Below, one piece after another: positions 1-5,918 of a DNA stretch of 7,270 nt; within the stretch, counting starts at the first letter, position 1; every line of letters starts with the position of its first letter. Under the pieces are notes generated by a model. The model was not told where the DNA came from. It saw nothing but the letters and a program-made list of their open reading frames with translations, and did not search any database. This stretch comes from Pseudobacteriovorax antillogorgiicola. Its GTDB lineage: Bacteria > Bdellovibrionota_B > Oligoflexia > Oligoflexales > RGVZ01. The translations under genes and the position numbers were made by a program. The stretch is taken from the NCBI GenBank assembly GCA_945897695.1, contig CAMDGW010000120.1:1-7270 (forward strand), written 5' to 3'.

Positions 1-63
1 ATGGGCTATTACAGAAATACCACGCGCATACAGGAATGGGGTAAACTGGTTGTATAGATTACA

Positions 64-95
64 AAGTAACATCTGGGTTACGGTAACAGTTACTT
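64..95. repeat. Nested inverted repeats of GTAAC/GTTAC
   Basis: AAGTAAC (64-70) and GTTACTT (89-95) form a perfect 7-base inverted repeat; between them GTTAC (77-81) and GTAAC (83-87) form a second palindrome around one base. The four pentamers alternate GTAAC-GTTAC-GTAAC-GTTAC, so either one outer stem or two side-by-side hairpins are possible. It may be part of a transcription end or a binding site for a dimeric regulator; the sequence alone does not say which. Confidence 0.45.
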
Positions 96-103
96 ATGGC
101 TCA

Positions 104-143
104 AAACGGCAAAACATCGCCGGAACGCGATGCGACCCGGCGA
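104..143 (-). terminator. Candidate terminator hairpin downstream of the dioxygenase operon
   Basis: CGCCGG (118-123) pairs perfectly with CCGGCG (137-142), extended by T117-A143, and inside it CGC (126-128) pairs with GCG (132-134) around a 3-base loop. On the minus strand the stem is followed by TGTTTTGCCGTTTTG, two short T runs rather than one long one. Its position 47 bases past the alpha stop suits the end of a minus-strand transcript, but the interrupted T tract makes intrinsic termination only moderately likely. Confidence 0.45.
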
Positions 144-189
144 CGCCACATTATTTGTTAAACCTGCCTGTGGTCATGCTTTTAAGCCG

Positions 190-1002
190 CTACGACCCGA
201 GGATCACAGCAGCTCCAGTGCCATAGATCGCGCCGTAAGCCTGAGTCTCTAATGACCTGCCAGGCGCACAAGCTCCTGCACCCTCTAAAAAAGCAAGAGC
301 TTTGAGACCCATGTCCACCTTTGCTGCCCGGCAATAGTCATCTCTCATTTTTGCAAGGGCCAACCAGTCGCCAGCATTCATGAGGGCCAGTATTTTCTTA
401 TTCCATTCGTCATCTTTTGAATCTCGTATGTGATCTTCTCGGTAGTCGATCTCTGTTGTGAAATATCGACTTGAAAGACCAGACACCACGACGATCGCCG
501 TCGTTCCGGCGAGAGTTTCTGCAGCTTTTTTTGCTAAAGCTCCAATTTTAACTGTTTCTGCATAATCAGAGTATACGCAGCAACTATACATAGCGGTGTT
601 TAAATCATGGGGATTTAACAAGTGATTGGCAACAATCGTTCCCGTGTCCACTGGAAAACCATCATAGTTTACTGCGCGCACTTGAAACCCAGCTTTAGCT
701 GATTCATCAACAAGTTTTGAAGAAAGTGCTTCATCAATTTTAAAGTCAAAATCTAAGGACGCAATTTCATACCAGTTCTCATCCACATGTCGACCTGAAA
801 CTTGAGACCTTGTTTGGACCGACTGTCCAAGTACTGAGAGCCATTGGGTCGAGTAGTAGAGAATGCGCACTACGTTTTGACGTTTAAACTCTTCAGCTAG
901 ACCTTTGCATGCGTTCGCAAGTTCTAAATAGCCACGATTAAGGTCAGGTCTTAAAATATGTGGCAAGCCTGGAACCCAGGCATAAACGAGCTTTCCTGTC
1001 AT
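190..1002 (-). CDS. amnA: Class III extradiol dioxygenase, non-catalytic alpha subunit, 2-aminophenol 1,6-dioxygenase type
   Basis: This 270-residue protein is a paralogue of the beta subunit next door and should form the structural partner of an alpha2beta2-type enzyme. It aligns along its length: VPGLPHIL (10-17) with beta APHPPHLV, YYSTQW (49-54) with VHSPHW, FPVDTGTIV (117-125) with FRVDYGTIV, VSGLSSRYF with ASNTLSHLHF, and the C-terminal IYGTGAAV with VIGTGNAV. All five catalytic positions are replaced: beta His19, His68, Tyr135, His201 and Glu259 become Gly12, Gln53, Thr120, Ser178 and Lys228, so it cannot bind iron in the usual way. That is the known pattern for AmnA. The ATG at 1002 is chosen over GTG at 1029 because it overlaps the beta stop (ATGA) and has AGGGGG (1014-1009) 6 bases upstream. 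The overlap implies coupled translation and equal amounts of both subunits. I see no further gene of an aminophenol pathway after it within the window. Confidence 0.86.
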   Translation of the reverse strand: MTGKLVYAWVPGLPHILRPDLNRGYLELANACKGLAEEFKRQNVVRILYYSTQWLSVLGQSVQTRSQVSGRHVDENWYEIASLDFDFKIDEALSSKLVDESAKAGFQVRAVNYDGFPVDTGTIVANHLLNPHDLNTAMYSCCVYSDYAETVKIGALAKKAAETLAGTTAIVVVSGLSSRYFTTEIDYREDHIRDSKDDEWNKKILALMNAGDWLALAKMRDDYCRAAKVDMGLKALAFLEGAGACAPGRSLETQAYGAIYGTGAAVILGS

Positions 1003-1916
1003 TTTCCACCCCCTGCCGCAAGATCCCACTCCATGACAGCGTTACCAGTGCCGATGACGGAGCCATAGCCGTGAAATTTAGCTGGAGTTTTTGGCATACC
1101 CATCGCAGCAAGCATCCATGTGAGGCTTCCTGCTTTTACTTCGGCAAAAGTCTCCCGCATAAAATCGGGTAAACATCTAAAGTATGCATCAAGATCACCC
1201 CTACGCAGCATATCGATGACCTTCATGTCCCATTCGTATTGAGCTTGGGAAAATATATGCTCTTGACTCATATCCTCTGGAAGATCTGGATTTGGCTCTC
1301 GAGAAAAATGCAGATGAGATAACGTGTTGCTTGCAGCAAGAACAGCACGACGGCCAGTTTTTTCAATAGCTTTCCTCGTAGCAGCACCAAGCTTTAAAAA
1401 TTCCTCTTGAGCGATATCATCGTCATAAAAATAGGGACTATTGTTGGCTGAAATAGCAACCACTGGGATATCCCAATCAGGATTCATCATGTGAAGTGCC
1501 ACAATTGTGCCATAATCCACTCTAAACTCCGGATTTTCCATCTTCTTCATGGTGAGTCCAAGGGACTTTCCTTCGTCGCAAATAGCATTTGCTAACGCGC
1601 AGTCTACGTTCATTTCAAATTTATAACGAAAGAGGTGTGGAAAAATTGGATCAACCGAAAGACCAGAAAGTTTTGGAACACAAAGAAGATGATGTCCCAC
1701 AACCGTCTGCCAATGTGGCGAGTGCACAATGATGACATCAGGCTTGAGATTTTTCAAACTTTGGCGGCAGGCTTCATAGGCAAAACGCAGCGACTCCCAA
1801 CCACCGCGAGACTTGGGCTCATTTTGAGGTGGGTTTTCACCATAAACAAGATGGGGCGGGTGCGGGGCAAGCCACCCACTAAGAATCTCTCCGGCGGATT
1901 TTGGTCCAGGTGCCAT
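999..1916 (-). CDS. amnB: Class III extradiol dioxygenase, catalytic beta subunit, 2-aminophenol 1,6-dioxygenase type
   Basis: A LigB-superfamily Fe(II) extradiol dioxygenase subunit, 305 residues, which in the known family opens the ring of 2-aminophenol (or a related catechol-like compound) with O2, giving 2-aminomuconic semialdehyde in the cytosol. The N-terminal block (LAPHPPHLVYGENPPQNEP, 16-34) strongly recalls AmnB/CnbCb. From memory of the Comamonas enzyme (ligands His13, His62, Glu251; active-site Tyr129 and His195), the equivalents here are His19, His68, Glu259, Tyr135 and His201, all present, in LAPHPPH, VHSPHW, FAEVKAG, VDYGTIV and TLSHLHF. It therefore looks catalytically complete. 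The ATG at 1916 adds about six residues before the usual start; AAAGG lies 10 bases upstream, a mediocre site, but no better start exists. The C-terminal codons for GGGK double as the ribosome site of alpha, and the stop overlaps its ATG. The true substrate is not shown by sequence; other aminophenols, catechols or protocatechuate-like compounds are possible. Confidence 0.88.
   Translation of the reverse strand: MAPGPKSAGEILSGWLAPHPPHLVYGENPPQNEPKSRGGWESLRFAYEACRQSLKNLKPDVIIVHSPHWQTVVGHHLLCVPKLSGLSVDPIFPHLFRYKFEMNVDCALANAICDEGKSLGLTMKKMENPEFRVDYGTIVALHMMNPDWDIPVVAISANNSPYFYDDDIAQEEFLKLGAATRKAIEKTGRRAVLAASNTLSHLHFSREPNPDLPEDMSQEHIFSQAQYEWDMKVIDMLRRGDLDAYFRCLPDFMRETFAEVKAGSLTWMLAAMGMPKTPAKFHGYGSVIGTGNAVMEWDLAAGGGK
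1009..1014 (-). promoter_or_regulatory. Ribosome binding site for alpha inside the beta coding end
   Basis: The minus strand reads AGGGGG, then TGGAAA, then the alpha ATG at 1002, which shares bases with the beta TGA. The site is formed by the codons of the last Ala-Gly-Gly-Gly-Lys residues of beta. It decides the alpha start in favour of 1002 over an upstream GTG and supports translational coupling. Confidence 0.7.
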
Positions 1917-1933
1917 GGTCGATGAGCCTTTCG

Positions 1934-1978
1934 CAAAAGAAAAACAGATTAAGGGTCAGATCCGTGATCACCTTAATC
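1934..1978 (-). terminator. Probable intrinsic terminator (or leader attenuator) between lipoprotein and dioxygenase genes
   Basis: On the minus strand GATTAAGG (1978-1971) pairs perfectly with CCTTAATC (1954-1947), an 8-base-pair stem with a 16-base loop that can itself pair GATC with GATC. It is followed at once by TGTTTTTCTTTTG (1946-1934), a T-rich run of the kind needed for rho-independent release. The stem is only 3 of 8 G-C pairs, so strength is uncertain. It would end the lipoprotein transcript, yet the T run stops only about 18 bases before the dioxygenase beta start codon, so it also lies inside the leader of any dioxygenase transcript begun further upstream. Confidence 0.6.
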
Positions 1979-2012
1979 CGTTCACAAAAGGCGGTAAATT
2001 GAAATCTTCTGA

Positions 2013-2028
2013 AATCCCTGAGGGGATT
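2013..2028. other. Short perfect hairpin at the lipoprotein stop codon
   Basis: AATCCC (2013-2018) and GGGATT (2023-2028) form a perfect 6-base-pair stem with a 4-base loop, overlapping the lipoprotein stop codon. On the minus strand it is followed by TCAGAAGATTTC rather than a T run, so it is not a good intrinsic terminator by itself. It could stabilise the 3' end of the message or help the stronger hairpin 35 bases further on. Confidence 0.4.
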
Positions 2029-3307
2029 ACGGACAGATTGTGGGCTTGGTCACCTTCGTTGGATCAACGCCCTGACTAATACTGGAATAACTGGCACATA
2101 GACTCGTTTTTTCTTCGGCCGTGCAAGTGTTTGGCGCGGTGCACTGGCTATTGATTTTTGTGGCTAGGGCTTTTGCGTAAGCCTCATTCATCTGACCCTT
2201 TAAAGCCTGTGCCTGGTAAGTACTATCACTTCCAGTTCCACCAGCTGAGGTTTTCAATGTGCTGGCCGTCTGTTTAAGCTTGGTAAGCTGAGACGTGATG
2301 ACCGAGGTTACAGATGATGGCACACCGGCCGCTTCAAATGATTGACTCACCATGATTAGGCCGTTGAGGGCAAGGGCCAGCTGAGACTTGGCATTTGTCG
2401 TATCAAACGAAGCATCGACCACAGACTTAAACTCAGTCAAAGTTGTTGCAAGAGAAGCAGCCGAGCTAAACGTAGCAGTGCTGATTTTGGTGGAGACGGT
2501 CTGGACACCAGTATAGCTTGAACCACTGCTTGCTACTCCATCAACCAAAACGCCTTGCTGGAAAATAAGGGCTTCGATGAGATGTAACAGCGCAAATGAA
2601 ATATGTGCTTTGGGACTGCTAAAGGATGTCCCTGTCTGATCGGGGCAAATCGTGGCACTAAGGTGCCTTTCATCAATAGACTGTGACAAGACGAGGGATC
2701 GGCTGACAAATGGGCAGAGTTTTCGAATTCCCTTGTCTAAAGCTCCAAGTGTTTTCACGTTTGCGCGCAACGTATCATTCACCTCACTTGGAACGTAAAC
2801 CTTCGTAATGCCGATGGAGCTAAGTCCCGGATACGATTTTTCAGAACCCAAAGCAGCCTTGTCAGCATCTGTGAGATTTAACAGAAGACAACTAAGCTGA
2901 CCCAGAGCATTTGATGAACTCGCACCACTAGATGATGATGAAGAACATTTCGATGCCGAAGAGCTAGATCCAGAGTTTGAACCAGAAAGTGTCGACAGCT
3001 TTCTGACCACCTGAAAAATATCAACGCCGGCTTGGCTCAGGTATATATTCCCAAGAAGAATTCCGGCGTCACCGTTATTAGATGACCGCCCATAAGCTTT
3101 GTTGGCAAGCTCCTCAGCAAGCGCAAAGTCACCCTCGTCATAAGCAAGCTGAGCGCGCTCCAAAAGGGCCGAATAGGAATCATCCTTTGAGCCGAAAAGC
3201 TTATTAACGTTTGCCGTTCCGCAACTCGAGACAAACTGCATCATCACAAATGCAATGAGCAAACCGCCAATCATTATTAGAACCTTTCGCACACCATAGT
3301 TTCCCAT
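2027..3307 (-). CDS. Predicted serine-rich lipoprotein with TPR-like N-terminal region, function unknown
   Basis: I do not recognise this 426-residue protein. It begins with a type II signal peptide: Arg7-Lys8, a hydrophobic stretch 9-27, and lipobox VSSC with Cys29 as the lipid-modified residue; Gly30 at +2 would favour outer-membrane sorting under E. coli rules. Residues 46-93 (RAQLAYDEGDFALAEELANK...ILLGNIYLSQAG) look like one to one-and-a-half tetratricopeptide helices. A low-complexity linker follows, with 17 serines in residues 108-132. The remaining 290 residues are Ser/Thr/Ala-rich and mostly helical in character. Eight further cysteines (121, 140, 198, 221, 389, 395, 404, 425), four near the C-terminus, could form disulfides in the periplasm. 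The ATG at 3307 is preferred over ATG 3319 because GGAGG (3317-3313) lies 5 bases before it. It sits 25 bases after the FtsB-like gene, so the two are probably co-transcribed; a cell-envelope role is inferred from that and the lipobox only. Confidence 0.82.
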   Translation of the reverse strand: MGNYGVRKVLIMIGGLLIAFVMMQFVSSCGTANVNKLFGSKDDSYSALLERAQLAYDEGDFALAEELANKAYGRSSNNGDAGILLGNIYLSQAGVDIFQVVRKLSTLSGSNSGSSSSASKCSSSSSSGASSSNALGQLSCLLLNLTDADKAALGSEKSYPGLSSIGITKVYVPSEVNDTLRANVKTLGALDKGIRKLCPFVSRSLVLSQSIDERHLSATICPDQTGTSFSSPKAHISFALLHLIEALIFQQGVLVDGVASSGSSYTGVQTVSTKISTATFSSAASLATTLTEFKSVVDASFDTTNAKSQLALALNGLIMVSQSFEAAGVPSSVTSVITSQLTKLKQTASTLKTSAGGTGSDSTYQAQALKGQMNEAYAKALATKINSQCTAPNTCTAEEKTSLCASYSSISQGVDPTKVTKPTICP

Positions 3308-3312
3308 CACGA

Positions 3313-3317
3313 CCTCC
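3313..3317 (-). promoter_or_regulatory. Ribosome binding site deciding the lipoprotein start
   Basis: The minus strand reads GGAGG followed by TCGTG and then ATG at 3307. This strong Shine-Dalgarno overlaps an upstream in-frame ATG at 3319, so translation most likely begins at 3307 and the longer version (four extra residues) is unlikely. Confidence 0.7.
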
Positions 3318-3332
3318 ATTCAGCGGAACTTT

Positions 3333-3653
3333 TTAATCCGCGTAGTAGATGATTTTTTCACCGTCTTCTGTCACGTGGTACTTTTCCCGAAGAATCTTAC
3401 GCGCGTAGGCTTTACTCTCCTTAATCATATGGATTTCATTAGCCAGGTGCTCATTTTCAGCCTTCAGTGCGGCTACCGTTTCTTCAAGAATATATTTTGA
3501 CTTTGAAAGCGAGAAGTAGCGAGCAATGGACGTATCACCTCGCAGAACTCCAATGACAATCACCACTGATGCAAAGCAATAAAGAAAGCCCGCCCCGCGC
3601 TCTAGAAGCAGGTTTACTATACCGGTCTGTTTAGTCTTCCGACGGGAGACCAA
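3333..3653 (-). CDS. ftsB: FtsB/DivIC-like septum formation initiator
   Basis: This is a small single-pass membrane protein of the FtsB/DivIC family, expected to join FtsL and FtsQ in the divisome and help activate septal peptidoglycan synthesis. With a TTG start at 3653 it has 106 residues, typical for the family: a basic N-terminus (SRRKTKQ), a hydrophobic segment (about 20-38, GAGFLYCFASVVIVIGVL), then a periplasmic coiled coil whose heptad core L56, V60, L63, N67, L70, I74, I77 is perfectly spaced 4-3-4-3 and includes one buried Asn. The tail ARKILREKYHVTEDGEKIIYY is the conserved C-terminal block. I chose TTG at 3653 because GAGG (3663-3660) sits 6 bases upstream; an in-frame TTG at 3665 would add four residues but has no ribosome site. 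No ATG start exists in this region. The lipoprotein gene begins 25 bases downstream. Family membership is clear; FtsB versus DivIC naming depends on lineage, and the partner role is inferred. Confidence 0.85.
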   Translation of the reverse strand: MVSRRKTKQTGIVNLLLERGAGFLYCFASVVIVIGVLRGDTSIARYFSLSKSKYILEETVAALKAENEHLANEIHMIKESKAYARKILREKYHVTEDGEKIIYYAD

Positions 3654-3698
3654 AATCCACCTCAAGTGACAACAATTAAGCCATGTCTGGATGTCTTA

Positions 3699-3707
3699 AT
3701 TATAGCA
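3699..3707 (-). promoter_or_regulatory. Extended -10 promoter element upstream of ftsB
   Basis: Read on the minus strand these bases are TGCTATAAT, a perfect sigma-70-type extended -10 (TGn plus TATAAT). It lies just after the helicase stop codon, in the gap before the ftsB-like gene, which would place transcription start near 3692 and leave a leader of about 30-40 bases. There is no good -35 hexamer 16-18 bases upstream (the helicase 3' end is there), which is normal for extended -10 promoters. Activity is inferred from the motif alone. Confidence 0.5.
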
Positions 3708-3716
3708 CCGGGAGCC

Positions 3717-5909
3717 TTAGAACTCCTCAGAACCAGAGGACAAATGATGAGCCTCAACGCGGCGAAGACCGATATCTTTAAACCGAACCAGAACTTTGGG
3801 ACGACCAAAATTAGTTTCAATTTGCTCAACAGTTCCAGTCCCGTAAGTTGGATGATGCACCTGAGATCCTGGTTCAATCATTTGCGAAGAATAATCATCT
3901 TCTCCAGCATATTCGTAGTATTGGCCTTCTCCGTGGTTCTTAGCAGCAGGGGATTCAACATGCAGCCCCTCCAACGGCGAGTGACCTCCAGGGGGCGTCA
4001 AAATATTGACGAACTTTGCTGGAATCTCTTTCAAAAACCTGGACACATCGTTGGCCTGGGTTTGGCCATAGGTGCGACGCATGTAGGCGGCTGAAAGGGA
4101 TAATTTCTTTTTAGCCCGCGTCATTCCTACGTATAACAGCCTGCGCTCTTCTTCGAGGGTGTCTTGATCGTCACAACTATTAAAGTGAGGCAAAAGCCCA
4201 TCTTCAAGTCCAACGAGAAACACGCGGTCAAACTCTAAGCCTTTTGCCATATGAAGGGTCATCATGTTAACACCAGAGGCGTCACCCTCCACGTCACTGG
4301 CAAGCATGGTTGCCTGGAGCCAGTCGGCTAGAGTGGATCCTGGGTTTGATTCCACATATTCCGCAATGGCAGTGGCCAGCTCCATAACGTTGTCTTGTTT
4401 ATCCTCGGCTTGATCGGGGAATTTTTTTGCCAAGTATGCGAAGTAATGAATACTCTCAATCAAGCCTTCCAAAAATTCTGGTAGCGGTAAATTGGCTAAA
4501 CTTAACTTTAGGTTCTCTATGAGATCAATAAAGACCGCCAGCTTATTGGAAAGTCTTGGGACACCTTCACCAGCCAATTCACGGGCCGCCTCGTAGGCGG
4601 GAATACCTTTGTCACGCCCCCTCGCCAAAACAGCGTCAACTGCCGTATCACCGAGACCTCTAGTCGGAGTATTGACCGCCCGCATAAAACTTACGTCATC
4701 CCTCGGATTAACCAGTAGCTTTATGTAGGCCATTACGTCTTTCACTTCAACGCGGTCATAAAACCTGACTGTTCCGAAAATTTTATAAGGAATTTTTTCT
4801 TTTCTCAGCGCGTCTTCTAATAATCGACTTTGACTATTGGTCCGGTAAAATATGGCGACGTTTTCAAAATGGTACTCATTAACTTCTTTTTTGATGGTTT
4901 CAGCAACCCACCAAGCCTCAAACTCACCGTCAGTTTCGTATCTAAAATCTATTAATTCACCTTTGGGATTTGACGTCCTCAACGTTTTGTCAGCACGTTT
5001 TTTGTTGTGAGCAACCACGGCAGCTGCAGCTTCAACAATTGTGGAGGTACAGCGGTAGTTTTCTTCAAGCTTACAAAGTCTGACGTTAGGATACATCTTG
5101 TCAAAGTCAATGATGTTAGCCGGAACTGCGCCACGCCAGCTATAGATCGATTGATCGTCATCGCCAACCACAAAAAGATTCTGATGCTTCTCTGAAAGGT
5201 GCCTCAAAAGTTCGATCTGAGGCTTATTGGTGTCCTGATATTCATCGACCAAAATATACTGATAGCGATCCTGCATCAGACGCCGCACTCGCTCGTTTGC
5301 ACGAAGCAAAAGCAACATGTTCATGATGAGGTCACCAAAATCCATGGCGTTTGCCAAGGCGAGTGTCTCTTGGTAGGCCGCGTAAACATCGACGCCGCCA
5401 ACTGGCATAAAATCCCTAAAGGCACTCTTATATGTTTCACGATCTGACGGGAAAAGTCCGAGTGTCTTGGCGTGATTGATGGCATGCCGAAACTCGGCAA
5501 CACTTGTATCTTTATCTAGCTTGATGCTACTTCGCTGAATAATTTTCTTAATCACCGAGTTCTGGTCAGCATCATCGTAAATCGTGAAGTCTGAAGTGAA
5601 GCCAAGCTCTGGCGCAAACTCCCGAAGCCAGCGGGCACATGCCGAGTGAAACGTCGAGATCAAGGCCTTATCAGCGACAGGGCAAATAGCAAATACTCGC
5701 TCCCGCATTTCCCCAGCTGCTTTATTGGTGAAAGTTAACGCCAAAATTTGCCAAGGGGAAACCCCTTGCTCAATCAGTAATGCAATCCTTGTGGTGATAA
5801 TCCTGGTCTTGCCGCTACCCGCACCAGCAAAAACAACAGCAGGTCCATCACGGTGGGTTGCCGCCTCGCGCTGAGAGGGATTTAGTCGATCGATTAGGCC
5901 TGCCGTCAT
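3717..5909 (-). CDS. pcrA: UvrD/PcrA-type superfamily 1A 3'-5' DNA helicase
   Basis: This ATP-driven DNA helicase is expected to act in nucleotide-excision and mismatch repair and in clearing RecA or RNA polymerase from DNA. The 730 residues hold every SF1A motif in order: Q motif LNPSQREA (9-16), Walker A AGAGSGKT (28-35), motif Ia LTFTNKAAGEMRER (58-71), TFHS (86-89), Walker B LVDEYQDTN (220-228), motif III GDDDQSIYSWRGA (249-261), LEENYR (281-286), motif IV FYRTNSQSR (354-362), motif V TLHMAKGLEF (551-560) and motif VI LLYVGMTRAKK (591-601). After a variable linker (about 635-675), residues 677-726 (VHHPTYGTGTVEQIE...VLVRF) resemble the C-terminal Tudor-like domain by which PcrA/UvrD binds RNA polymerase. 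Length is typical of the family. The ATG at 5909 places the Q motif correctly, but its ribosome site is weak (AAAAAGA), which fits translation following glmS 9 bases upstream. UvrD and PcrA cannot be told apart from sequence alone; Rep is less likely because of the Tudor-like tail. Confidence 0.96.
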   Translation of the reverse strand: MTAGLIDRLNPSQREAATHRDGPAVVFAGAGSGKTRIITTRIALLIEQGVSPWQILALTFTNKAAGEMRERVFAICPVADKALISTFHSACARWLREFAPELGFTSDFTIYDDADQNSVIKKIIQRSSIKLDKDTSVAEFRHAINHAKTLGLFPSDRETYKSAFRDFMPVGGVDVYAAYQETLALANAMDFGDLIMNMLLLLRANERVRRLMQDRYQYILVDEYQDTNKPQIELLRHLSEKHQNLFVVGDDDQSIYSWRGAVPANIIDFDKMYPNVRLCKLEENYRCTSTIVEAAAAVVAHNKKRADKTLRTSNPKGELIDFRYETDGEFEAWWVAETIKKEVNEYHFENVAIFYRTNSQSRLLEDALRKEKIPYKIFGTVRFYDRVEVKDVMAYIKLLVNPRDDVSFMRAVNTPTRGLGDTAVDAVLARGRDKGIPAYEAARELAGEGVPRLSNKLAVFIDLIENLKLSLANLPLPEFLEGLIESIHYFAYLAKKFPDQAEDKQDNVMELATAIAEYVESNPGSTLADWLQATMLASDVEGDASGVNMMTLHMAKGLEFDRVFLVGLEDGLLPHFNSCDDQDTLEEERRLLYVGMTRAKKKLSLSAAYMRRTYGQTQANDVSRFLKEIPAKFVNILTPPGGHSPLEGLHVESPAAKNHGEGQYYEYAGEDDYSSQMIEPGSQVHHPTYGTGTVEQIETNFGRPKVLVRFKDIGLRRVEAHHLSSGSEEF

Positions 5910-5918
5910 AGCGTCTTT

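Larger units (their letters stand above)
1..189. other. Intergenic stretch with no assignable gene
   Basis: Between the window edge and the alpha stop I see no supported gene. Frame 1 of the plus strand is open from the edge to a TAG at 55-57 (ending IQEWGKLVV) and could be the tail of a convergent gene, and plus frame 2 is open from base 2 to about 226. On the minus strand an ATG at 72 opens a frame that runs off the edge (MLLCNLYNQFTPFLYARG) but has no ribosome site. None has enough length or motif to decide. The stretch does contain the GTAAC palindromes and the GC-rich hairpin listed separately. Confidence 0.4.

Noticed and set aside
1..57. Plus-strand tail ending IQEWGKLVV as the end of a convergent gene
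   Set aside because: Only 18 codons are visible and no family can be recognised, so it is mentioned within the intergenic entry rather than called as a gene.
1..72. Minus-strand start of a further gene after alpha (MLLCNLYNQFTPFLYARG)
   Set aside because: No ribosome binding site precedes the ATG, and 24 codons with no motif are not enough to support it.
1635..1925. A 96-codon plus-strand frame opposite the dioxygenase beta N-terminal half
   Set aside because: The opposite strand encodes conserved iron-ligand motifs there; the plus-strand product has no family resemblance.
2930..3000. Short GATGAT-type and serine-codon repeats as a phase-variable microsatellite
   Set aside because: The repeat units are few, mixed and trinucleotide-based, explained by the Ser-rich linker; slippage would not shift the frame.
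3666..4094. A 142-codon open frame on the plus strand opposite the helicase 3' end
   Set aside because: It is antisense to conserved helicase sequence, has no recognisable domain or convincing ribosome site, and its composition follows from the opposite strand's codons.
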